6,134 nucleotides of DNA from Nitrospirota bacterium (GTDB lineage Bacteria > Nitrospinota_A > UBA7883 > JACRGQ01). The DNA is taken from NCBI GenBank assembly GCA_024275775.1, contig JAJRYM010000240.1, positions 1 through 6,134 of the forward strand, read 5' to 3'. The position numbers and the translations under genes are program-made. The notes under the pieces were generated by a model that was not told the DNA's origin, ran no database searches, and saw only the letters and a list, made by a program, of their open reading frames with translations. Numbering within the stretch: the stretch's first letter is position 1; each line of letters begins with the position of its first letter. This document shows, in pieces, positions 1 through 4,546 of this stretch.

Positions 1-18
1 TGGGAGAGAAAATACGGG

Positions 19-552
19 ATGTCCTTTTTTAACGATTTCAGGCGGAAGATGAAAGCCCGCAGAGACGCCATGCCGGCCAAGCGGGAATTCAGGCAGGCGG
101 CGCTCGCCTATCTTCTGCTGAAATCGATAATTATTCTGCTCACCGTAAAATTTCTCGCCTGCCCGGACTGCGGCACCGCTTCCATAACAAGACAGGCGTT
201 TCATCTTGCGCTCGGAGCCCATTTCCTGTTCGCCGGAATGCCGATTACATCCTTTGTCGTTTCGGTTTTCTGCCTCATGCGGGGTTTCGCCTATTTCGTA
301 AACTTCTTTCTTGGCACCACTTTTTATATGACTCTGCCTGTAACCGGAACCCGCCTATCCCTCTTGCAGGAAAGCGGCGCCGGCAACTGGTTTTTCATGA
401 TTAACGCCATTCTGCTTTTCGTGATTGCCGGGATGATAATAAGAGCCGTCAGAACAGCCTATTCGGCCAAAAGAGAGGCCAAAAGGGAAAGCGCGCCCGA
501 CGCCGCCATTGAGAGCCTTGGAAAGCCGGCGTTCGGCGAAGAACTTTCCTGA
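19..552 (+). CDS. Membrane protein of unknown function (177 aa, start uncertain)
   Basis: I do not recognise this family. The protein has a strongly basic N-terminus (residues 8-25, many Arg/Lys), a hydrophobic segment at about 27-47, a CPDC dicysteine motif at 48-51, a long hydrophobic stretch at about 60-104 that could hold one or two membrane passes, and a last segment at about 124-142. A charged Lys/Arg/Glu-rich tail follows. By the positive-inside rule the basic N-terminus should be cytoplasmic. CPDC resembles a redox or metal-binding pair, but nothing else here supports a thioredoxin fold. The ATG at 19 has only a GGGAG at 2-6, about 12 bases away, and the frame has no stop back to base 1, so the true start may lie outside the window. 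It is followed by 363 bp without genes. That it is a real gene is likely from length and composition; its function is unknown. Confidence 0.7.
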   Translation: MSFFNDFRRKMKARRDAMPAKREFRQAALAYLLLKSIIILLTVKFLACPDCGTASITRQAFHLALGAHFLFAGMPITSFVVSVFCLMRGFAYFVNFFLGTTFYMTLPVTGTRLSLLQESGAGNWFFMINAILLFVIAGMIIRAVRTAYSAKREAKRESAPDAAIESLGKPAFGEELS

Positions 553-586
553 TTATTTCCTGCGGCTAATCTCCTCTCCCAGAAGG

Positions 587-667
587 TGTCTTTGCGAGGC
601 CGACGCAGGAGGCCGTGGTTATCTCGCGCAAAGAGAGATTGCCACAGCCTTCGGCCTCGCAATGACA
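587..667. repeat. Imperfect palindromic intergenic repeat, 81 bp
   Basis: The left arm (587-625, starting TGTCTTTGCGAGGCCGA) and the right arm (635-667, ending GGCCTCGCAATGACA) are inverted copies. Leaving out a 6-base insertion (CGCAGG, 604-609) in the left arm, 29 of 33 positions pair. The central 9 bases are GCGCAAAGA. Transcribed RNA would form one long hairpin. From memory, repeats with a TGTCATTGCGAGGC..GGCAATCTC core are scattered between genes in many Desulfobacterota and related genomes, possibly as non-autonomous mobile elements. Only one copy is in this window, so dispersal cannot be shown here. Confidence 0.8.
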
Positions 668-715
668 TATTAGTATAATTATTCATATAACTCAAAAGTG
701 GCATATAAATAGAAT

Positions 716-851
716 CCCCTCCTGTAGCGCTGAAGGCGCGATGAGGAGGGGTGCCGGCTTGCCACGGCGACTTGTCCCGGCGAAGCGTTGCGGAGCCGGA
801 AGCCCGCAGGGCGAAGACAGGAGCCTTGGCGAAGACGGGGGGTGGTCTACC
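716..851. repeat. GC-rich structured intergenic element
   Basis: It begins with a hairpin: CCCCTCCT (716-723) pairs with AGGAGGGG (744-751), and inside it GCGC (727-730) pairs with GCGC (736-739) around a TGAAG loop. A GC-rich tail follows with a 9-base direct repeat GGCGAAGAC at 810-818 and 828-836 (18-base period) and ends in a GGGGGGTGGTC block. The mix of GGAGGGG hairpin, CGGCGAAG and GGCGAAGAC modules resembles intergenic repeats seen in several proteobacterial genomes, as I remember them. It has no coding signal. The right boundary is approximate. Confidence 0.55.
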
Positions 852-915
852 TTTTTCCTGCCTTTCCCCGCGCCTTTGGCATTGAGTATGGCGGGTATGA
901 CGCGTGGGCGGGAGG

Positions 916-1389
916 TTAAGCGCCGGGCTTGTTTTCCATTCGCAGAATCGCTTCCCACTCGCTCTTTGCAACCGGCGTTACGGATAGCCGACACCCCTTC
1001 TGCAGGATTTTCATATCTTTCAGCGCCGGGTTTTCCCGCAATTCGGCAAGAGGGATAACACGCCGCAACTTCTTTCTGAGTTTTATATCGACCATGAACC
1101 ATACAGGTTTTTCGGGAGTCGACCTGGCATCGAAATATTTCGAGGAGCCGTCCCATGCGTAATGGTCGGGATACCCTTCCTTAACGACCGCCGCCGTGCC
1201 CGCGATACCGATAACATCGCAGTTGGAATGATAAAAAAAGACGCCATCCCCCTTCTTCACATCGTCCCTTAGAAAATTGCGCGCCTGATAGTTGCGCACC
1301 CCTTCCCAGCAGGTGGTTTTGCCGGGTGCGCGGGCGAGGTCTCCTATACTGAAAACCGATTCTTCCGATTTGAAAAGCCAGTAGTTCAT
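916..1389 (-). CDS. EVE domain-containing protein (Thyn1-like)
   Basis: A 157-residue protein that is essentially a single EVE domain, the usual length for bacterial members. Hallmarks are the opening YWLFKSEE (3-10), the W-x-GVRNYQARNFLR stretch (28-41), GDGVFFYHS (47-55), a YPDHYAWD block near 73-80, the KPVWFMVDI strand near 94-102, and a closing LQKGCRLSVTPV-x-x-x-EW block. EVE domains are PUA-like folds related to YTH domains and are thought to bind modified bases in DNA or RNA; some accompany restriction systems. Here no nuclease or methylase is adjacent, so a stand-alone housekeeping-type role is more likely. The ATG at 1389 is the natural family start. There is no clear Shine-Dalgarno, and a TATAAT box ends 7 bases upstream, which suggests a leaderless transcript. 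It is divergent from mgtE. Confidence 0.92.
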   Translation of the reverse strand: MNYWLFKSEESVFSIGDLARAPGKTTCWEGVRNYQARNFLRDDVKKGDGVFFYHSNCDVIGIAGTAAVVKEGYPDHYAWDGSSKYFDARSTPEKPVWFMVDIKLRKKLRRVIPLAELRENPALKDMKILQKGCRLSVTPVAKSEWEAILRMENKPGA

Positions 1390-1442
1390 AATCTTAATTA
1401 TAAACCGGTTTAACCTTTATAAAATAGACGTATAATCTCCCG
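1390..1442. promoter_or_regulatory. Divergent promoter region, probably leaderless both ways
   Basis: On the plus strand a TATAAT lies at 1431-1436, six bases before the mgtE ATG at 1443. On the minus strand a TATAAT lies at 1402-1397, seven bases before the EVE ATG at 1389. Transcription starting at the usual distance from these boxes would begin at or next to each start codon. Neither gene has a recognisable Shine-Dalgarno, in line with leaderless mRNA. The -35 elements are poor (best on plus TTTAAC at 1409-1414). A perfect 12-bp palindrome, TAAACCGGTTTA (1401-1412), lies between the boxes and overlaps the minus-strand -10, a plausible operator site. The box positions are seen; promoter activity is inferred. 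Confidence 0.6.
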
Positions 1443-2798
1443 ATGACGGAATTTGAAATAAGCGAAGAGTTCGTAGAACAACTCACGGCAAACCTCGAAA
1501 ACCCGGAAAAGCTCCGGGAAATAACGGCCGACCTGCGCGCCGAAGATATGGCGGAGATTCTTGAAAAGCGGTTTTCCGGCGAGGAGAAGGTAATACTTTT
1601 CCGCGCGATGCCGCCGGAAGAGGCCGCCGAAGTGGCCGTGCTGGTAAACGACGAGCTTAGAGAGCTTTTCTTCCAGGAAATGAAGCCGGACCAGACGGCC
1701 ATTATCGTGCAGGAGATGGAATCGGACGACGCGGCCGACTTCCTCGGCAGTATCCCCGATGAAGATTCGCAGAGCATACTGGCGCATCTGCCGGTAAAGG
1801 ATTCTGCGGAAGTAAAAAATCTTCTACAGTATCCGGAAGAGTCCGCCGGCGGCATCATGCAGGTGGAGCTTATCGCCCTTTCGGAAAGCCAGACCTGCGG
1901 CGACGCCATCCGGCTTATACGCTCCATGGCCGACGAAGTGCCGGAGCTCCACAACGTTTTCGTCACCGATGAAAACGGAAAACTTTCCGGAATCGTTCCT
2001 CTTCACAAGCTGATACTCAACCCGAAGGAGACCATCATACGGGACGTTATGGAAGAGGCTCCCCTGAGCGTGGACGTAACGGCCGACAGGGAAGAAGTAG
2101 CGCAGATTTTCAGGAAATACGATCTTGTTTCACTGCCGGCAGTGGACGGCGAAGGCAAACTTCTGGGCAGAATCATGCACGACGACGTGCTGGACGTCAT
2201 CACTGAGGAAAGCACCGAAGATATGCTGAAAACGGCCGGCACCGACGAGCAGGAGCTGGAGTCCGTTTCGTGGGTGCAGGCGGCAAGGTACCGACTGCCG
2301 TGGCTTTTATCGTCGCTTGTAGGCGGGGTGATTATCGCCGGCATCATCAGCAGGATGGGAACGATGCTGGAGCAGGTGGTGGCGATCGCCGCTTTCATAC
2401 CGATTGTTACAGGCATGGGCGGCAACGTGAGCACGCAAAGCTCCGCCATCATCGTGCGGGCCATCGTGCTGGGCAAGATAAACGAAAGAAATATTTCAAG
2501 CCATTTTCAGAAGGAAATCAGCGTAAGCCTGGCCGTGGCGAGTTTTTGCGGCTCGCTTGTGGGAATAGTCGCGTGGGGGCTGGAACAGAATAGCGGCCTC
2601 GGCTTTGTGGTTGGCATTTCACTTTTCTGCTCGATGTTCGTGGCCGCCCTGCTCGGCACGTTTATACCGCTCGCGCTTAAATGGCTGAAAGCCGACCCGG
2701 TGCTGGGAGGCGGGCCGCTTGTCCTTACGCTGATGGATCTTATAGGGCTTTCCATTTACTTTTCGATAGCGCGGCTCCTTTTAAAATTCATGCTCTAA
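1443..2798 (+). CDS. mgtE: MgtE-family magnesium channel/transporter
   Basis: This 451-residue protein is full length for MgtE, the homodimeric Mg2+-gated channel of the inner membrane. Domain order is canonical: an acidic N-terminal helical domain (about 1-135, with the MPPEEAAEV and MESDDAADFL repeats), a CBS pair (about 139-195 and 203-255), a connecting plug helix (about 255-280, EESTEDMLKTAGTDE followed by SVSWVQAARYRLPWLL), and a C-terminal domain of about five membrane helices (about 282-451). The family signature P-x-x-x-GMGGN-x-x-x-Q is at 320-332, and GPLVLTLMDLIGL near the C-terminus places an Asp at 432, matching in position the Asp known to line the pore of Thermus MgtE. The acidic residues of the N and CBS domains sense cytosolic Mg2+ in studied members. 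The very short upstream region leaves no room for a Mg2+ riboswitch, so control is probably at protein level. Some family members also carry Co2+ or other divalent ions. The ATG start is conserved-looking but has no Shine-Dalgarno. Confidence 0.97.
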   Translation: MTEFEISEEFVEQLTANLENPEKLREITADLRAEDMAEILEKRFSGEEKVILFRAMPPEEAAEVAVLVNDELRELFFQEMKPDQTAIIVQEMESDDAADFLGSIPDEDSQSILAHLPVKDSAEVKNLLQYPEESAGGIMQVELIALSESQTCGDAIRLIRSMADEVPELHNVFVTDENGKLSGIVPLHKLILNPKETIIRDVMEEAPLSVDVTADREEVAQIFRKYDLVSLPAVDGEGKLLGRIMHDDVLDVITEESTEDMLKTAGTDEQELESVSWVQAARYRLPWLLSSLVGGVIIAGIISRMGTMLEQVVAIAAFIPIVTGMGGNVSTQSSAIIVRAIVLGKINERNISSHFQKEISVSLAVASFCGSLVGIVAWGLEQNSGLGFVVGISLFCSMFVAALLGTFIPLALKWLKADPVLGGGPLVLTLMDLIGLSIYFSIARLLLKFML

Positions 2799-2810
2799 CC
2801 GCCCTTCAAT

Positions 2811-2826
2811 CGGTACCGCGGTACCG
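2811..2826. promoter_or_regulatory. Perfect 16-bp palindrome, possible operator
   Basis: CGGTACCGCGGTACCG is its own reverse complement and also reads as two half-overlapping GGTACC units. It lies 12 bp after the mgtE stop, and its right end reaches the place where a -35 element would sit for the TATAAT at 2849-2854. No good -35 hexamer is visible there, so regulator-dependent transcription of the next gene is possible. As RNA it would form a 6-bp stem with a CGCG loop, but no U-tract follows directly, so it makes a poor terminator. Confidence 0.4.
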
Positions 2827-2848
2827 TATAAAAACCGCCTTTTTAGCT

Positions 2849-2854
2849 TATAAT
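2849..2854 (+). promoter_or_regulatory. Candidate -10 box for the Arg-rich ORF
   Basis: A perfect TATAAT in an AT-rich context. The expected -35 position holds GTATAA or similar, a poor match. It would give a 5' leader of roughly 45 bases, carrying a stem-loop and then a strong Shine-Dalgarno. It is supported only by the hexamer and its position. Confidence 0.4.
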
Positions 2855-2859
2855 AGTAA

Positions 2860-2890
2860 GTGGAAAGAGTGGCCTTTTCACACAGTTTTT
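2860..2890 (+). terminator. Stem-loop with U-tract: mgtE terminator or leader attenuator
   Basis: GTGGAAAG (2860-2867) pairs with CTTTTCAC (2874-2881), giving eight base pairs including one G-U, around a 6-base loop. After five bases comes TTTTT (2886-2890). This could be a modest intrinsic terminator for mgtE. Because it lies between the TATAAT at 2849 and the ribosome binding site at 2894-2902, it could instead be the 5' hairpin or an attenuator of the next gene. The stem is only moderately GC-rich. Confidence 0.4.
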
Positions 2891-2893
2891 ATA

Positions 2894-2902
2894 TAAGGAG
2901 GT
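2894..2902 (+). promoter_or_regulatory. Strong Shine-Dalgarno that sets the start at 2908
   Basis: TAAGGAGGT is a near-perfect anti-16S match, with six bases between AGGAGG and the ATG at 2908. It selects this ATG over the in-frame ATG at 2860, which lies within the stem-loop and has no such site. It is the strongest ribosome binding site in the window. Confidence 0.85.
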
Positions 2903-2907
2903 CGGCT

Positions 2908-3234
2908 ATGAAATCTCAGGTTCCAGGTCGGGAAACAAGAATACGCCAGATGCTTTTTCGACGCATACCGCCAGGTGGAAACGAGGCGAGATTCCCTCGC
3001 CGGTACCTTCCCACGCATTTCAGAACTCTTGGCAGATTCAAGGAAGGACGGTTCCACAGCCACAGGACTATGCTCGGCAGAAAAGTAATAAAGGCGGTCT
3101 CACGTCCGATGGACAACCTGAGATGGAGCTTTTCCGTCTTCAACAACCTCCCATCCCTGAGCGAACTCGTCCGCCTGCCGAAGTTGCCCGACTCTTATGA
3201 CCTCCTGGGATTATTCGGGAAACTTCAGCGGTAG
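2908..3234 (+). CDS. Small Arg-rich protein of unknown function (108 aa)
   Basis: I do not recognise this protein. The first two thirds are highly basic (about residues 7-68, dense in Arg with scattered His and Lys; includes MLFRRIPPGG and RFPRRYLPTHFRTLGRF). The C-terminal third is more hydrophobic and mixed (NNLPSLSELVRLPKLPD, then SYDLLGLFGKL). There is no signal peptide or membrane segment and no Cys. The basic part could bind nucleic acid or ribosomes, but that is inference from composition only. The main evidence that it is translated is the excellent Shine-Dalgarno with ideal spacing and an upstream TATAAT. Against it, the composition is odd and I see no homologue. It converges on the cytochrome gene 50 bp away. 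It could also be a spurious frame over an RNA element. Confidence 0.5.
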   Translation: MKSQVPGRETRIRQMLFRRIPPGGNEARFPRRYLPTHFRTLGRFKEGRFHSHRTMLGRKVIKAVSRPMDNLRWSFSVFNNLPSLSELVRLPKLPDSYDLLGLFGKLQR

Positions 3235-3248
3235 GGCGAGTCTCGCCC
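3234..3248. other. Short perfect inverted repeat at the ORF stop
   Basis: GGGCGAG (3234-3240) and CTCGCCC (3242-3248) are perfect inverted copies around one base. A realistic RNA fold has a 5-bp GC stem and a 5-base loop. It begins at the last base of the TAG stop of the Arg-rich ORF. No T-run follows, so alone it would not terminate; together with the larger stem-loop at 3265-3302 it may help protect the 3' end. Confidence 0.45.
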
Positions 3249-3264
3249 GGGGCGTTTAAAGATA

Positions 3265-3302
3265 CCGGCCGGAGGATTTAGAAATCAATCCTCGCCGGCC
3301 GG
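3265..3302. terminator. Large stem-loop between convergent genes, candidate bidirectional terminator
   Basis: CCGGCCGGAGGATT (3265-3278) pairs with the segment 3287-3302, giving an 8-bp and a 6-bp helix separated by a 2-base bulge, with an 8-base loop. On the plus strand TCCGTTTT follows. On the minus strand TATCTTTAAA follows. It would end both the Arg-rich ORF and the cytochrome transcript. The last codons and the TGA stop of the cytochrome gene (minus, 3287-3285) are part of the right arm and loop. T-runs are short, so efficiency is uncertain. Confidence 0.55.
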
Positions 3303-3944
3303 TCCGTTTTGGACAAGATATTCCACGATGGCCGATTTCTCGTCGGCGGTGGGCGGTTTTTTGTTCATCTCCCGCATGTTCCATTCCATCTTTTCAACCA
3401 CGCCGGGCCATTCGTCTTTCGTGTGAACAGTTATATCCGGCAAGCCGTGGCATTGCGAACATACCTTGCCGAATGCCGCCGCCCCTGCGGACCCCGGCTC
3501 CGGAAGCTTGCCTTTATCCATCGGCCTGAGCGCGTGGCCCGCAAGATAGGTGAGTATGGTTTTCTTTTCCGCTCCGGAAGGGGCATTCTTGCGCATCATC
3601 ATCCTCATCATCCCCATTCCGGACATTCTGTCCAACCGCTTGAACATTCGGCCAGCCACCTTCGGCCATTCCCCGGCGGTGTGCATGGACGGGCTCGGCA
3701 GATTGTGGCACTGGCCGCAAAAGCGGGCTGTCAGTTTTGCTCCGGCGCTTTCAGGGTCGGGCAGGTCTGCGGGCTCGACTCCGGACGGGAGCCGACCTTT
3801 CTCCATGCTCTGCATCATGCCGCCGCCCATCATCCCCATCATGCCTCCTTGCCGCCCCTGTTTCCCGTGCATCATAGCTACAAATATGCCAATCCCCATA
3901 AGCACCAGCATAATGGCTACGGAATACAGCTTGTTGTTACTCAT
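3285..3944 (-). CDS. Membrane-anchored dihaem c-type cytochrome, Met-rich
   Basis: A 219-residue protein with an N-terminal hydrophobic anchor or uncleaved signal (about 6-25), then a periplasmic part with two haem c attachment sites, CGQCH (76-80) and CSQCH (162-166). The two halves are a tandem duplication: each runs KGxLP, xSAGA, C-x-Q-CH-x-LP, HTxxEWP, then a K-rich E/K-x-I-x-x-YL helix. Met residues after each site (around 100-117 and 186-193) can serve as sixth haem ligands. Two Met clusters stand out: 35-47 (seven Met, with Gly) and 107-117 (seven Met). The second is part of a roughly 10-residue insertion present only in the first domain. Such Met motifs typify copper or silver binding. 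The gene is divergent from the metal efflux cluster. AAGGAAAGG lies 8 bases upstream of the ATG. Role inferred: electron transfer at the periplasmic face, perhaps linked to copper. An electron donor to a terminal oxidase or reductase is an alternative. Confidence 0.9.
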   Translation of the reverse strand: MSNNKLYSVAIMLVLMGIGIFVAMMHGKQGRQGGMMGMMGGGMMQSMEKGRLPSGVEPADLPDPESAGAKLTARFCGQCHNLPSPSMHTAGEWPKVAGRMFKRLDRMSGMGMMRMMMRKNAPSGAEKKTILTYLAGHALRPMDKGKLPEPGSAGAAAFGKVCSQCHGLPDITVHTKDEWPGVVEKMEWNMREMNKKPPTADEKSAIVEYLVQNGPAGED

Positions 3945-3979
3945 ACGGTTTGCCTTTCCTTAAAACGCAAGGTCGGCAT
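3941..3979 (-). CDS. Possible 12-codon leader ORF overlapping the cytochrome start
   Basis: An ATG (3979-3977) opens a frame encoding MPTLRFKERQTV that stops at a TGA (3943-3941) overlapping the cytochrome ATG (3944-3942) as ATGA. An AAAGG lies 10 bases before it, and a TATAAT lies further upstream at 4004-3999. The overlap would allow translational coupling. The frame also contains the cytochrome's own Shine-Dalgarno (AAGGAAAGG). At this length chance is a fair explanation. Confidence 0.25.
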   Translation of the reverse strand: MPTLRFKERQTV

Positions 3980-4021
3980 GGTTAATTTGCCTTTATTTAT
4001 TATATCTGTTTAACTTATCGG
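3945..4021. promoter_or_regulatory. Divergent promoter region between cytochrome and efflux cluster
   Basis: On the minus strand a TATAAT lies at 4004-3999, about 55 bases before the cytochrome ATG, with no good -35. On the plus strand TAACTT (4011-4016) is five bases before the ATG at 4022, with TTGCCT (3987-3992) 18 bases upstream as a possible -35. Since the plus-strand gene lacks a Shine-Dalgarno, its mRNA could be leaderless. The 77-bp shared region makes joint control of cytochrome and efflux genes possible. I see no clear dyad for a CueR- or CsoR-type regulator. Confidence 0.4.
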
Positions 4022-4456
4022 ATGCGCAAATGCTCTTATAGAAAAATCGCCGCCCGCATTATTCTTGCGGTTTTCGCTTTCTATTCCGTACCCGCCGCCG
4101 CCGGCGCCCACTACGACATCAGCCATGGACAGCGCGCGGGAGATACGGCGGAGCAGTTTTCTTCGCTGTTCCATATTTCCGAATTCGCGGATTATGTTTT
4201 TCCGCAATCTGCATTTCACTCAAAACACGGATACGCAACGGCGACGGCTTGCGAACAGGCTTCCTGTGACAGAACCCATATTCATCTCGTAGAAAAGACC
4301 AATCTCAACAAGCACCACGCCAAGGTTTTCATAACTGCCCAAAAGGAAAACCCGGGGATTTCCTTAAAGCTTGTTGACGTCTCTGCCCCGACTTCACGAT
4401 TTAAACCGGCGGGTTCTCCCGGACGGTTTTCGGCGCGCGCGCCTCCAGCTTCCTAA
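4022..4456 (+). CDS. His-rich exported protein heading the efflux cluster (144 aa)
   Basis: I do not recognise a named family. Residues 1-29 form a signal peptide: basic start (RKCSYRK), hydrophobic core (about 9-23), and an AAAGA cleavage region. The mature part has nine His (30, 35, 51, 66, 69, 86, 88, 98, 99) and a Cys pair, CEQASC (77-82), followed by DRTHIHLVEK and NKHHAK. The tail (about 121-144) is rich in Pro, Ala, Ser and Arg and looks disordered. The His and Cys content and the place just upstream of a metal efflux channel suggest a small periplasmic metal-binding or sensing protein, by inference. ATG 4022 is the only start that keeps the signal peptide; no Shine-Dalgarno is visible. 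A stem-loop lies between it and the channel gene 90 bp on. Confidence 0.7.
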   Translation: MRKCSYRKIAARIILAVFAFYSVPAAAGAHYDISHGQRAGDTAEQFSSLFHISEFADYVFPQSAFHSKHGYATATACEQASCDRTHIHLVEKTNLNKHHAKVFITAQKENPGISLKLVDVSAPTSRFKPAGSPGRFSARAPPAS

Positions 4457-4480
4457 ATCTGATTTCGTCATAATCGGATT

Positions 4481-4508
4481 CGCTCCCGCTATTTACAGCG
4501 GGTGAGCG
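4481..4508 (+). terminator. Stem-loop between the His-rich gene and the channel gene
   Basis: CGCTCCCGCT (4481-4490) pairs with AGCGGGTGAGCG (4497-4508), giving two 5-bp GC helices around a 2-base bulge and an ATTTAC loop, followed by TTTCCT. The short T-run makes it a weak intrinsic terminator or an attenuator and processing site that could set the ratio between the two genes. The heptamer CGGATTC flanks it at 4475-4481 and 4528-4534. Confidence 0.4.
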
Positions 4509-4535
4509 TTTCCTCTATCACTGTATTCGGATTCT

Positions 4536-4540
4536 GGAGG
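4536..4540 (+). promoter_or_regulatory. Shine-Dalgarno that supports a TTG start
   Basis: GGAGG is six bases before TTG 4547-4549, the ideal distance. No ATG or GTG in frame nearby would keep a complete signal peptide: the next ATG is residue 14, inside the hydrophobic core. The channel gene therefore most likely starts at TTG. Confidence 0.8.
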
Positions 4541-4546
4541 TAACAG

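Larger units (their letters stand above)
553..915. other. Gene-free intergenic stretch with two repeats
   Basis: This stretch lies between the stop of the first membrane protein and the stop of the EVE gene (convergent ends). It contains a long imperfect palindrome (587-667), an AT-rich spacer (about 668-715, with a TATAAT-like box and TATAAA-like runs but no gene after it), and a GC-rich hairpin-bearing element (716-851). Bases 852-915 show nothing I can name. Open frames across it lack family signal and overlap the EVE gene on the other strand. I see no tRNA, no CRISPR and no clear U-tract terminator for either flanking gene. Confidence 0.7.

Noticed and set aside
810..836. Possible CRISPR from the GGCGAAGAC direct repeats
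   Set aside because: Only two 9-base copies at an 18-base period, too short for repeat-spacer units, and no cas genes nearby.
741..1058. Plus-strand open frame of 105 codons, and overlapping minus-strand frames through 459-1156
   Set aside because: They run through palindromic repeats and into the EVE gene in the wrong frame, have no family signal, and their composition reflects GC-rich repeat DNA.
1390..1442. Mg2+ riboswitch (M-box) upstream of mgtE
   Set aside because: Only 53 bp separate mgtE from the divergent gene, and the likely transcript start is at the ATG, leaving no room for such a structure.
1394..2476. Minus-strand open frames opposite mgtE
   Set aside because: Ser/Ala-rich antisense shadows of a well-recognised full-length MgtE.
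2860..2907. N-terminal extension of the Arg-rich ORF from ATG 2860
   Set aside because: The extension covers the stem-loop and the Shine-Dalgarno itself; the ATG at 2908 has ideal spacing to TAAGGAGGT.
3309..4013. Long plus-strand open frame (234 aa), very His-rich
   Set aside because: It is antisense to the cytochrome. The His runs are the reverse complement (CAT) of the cytochrome's Met codons (ATG). The minus strand has clear haem motifs.
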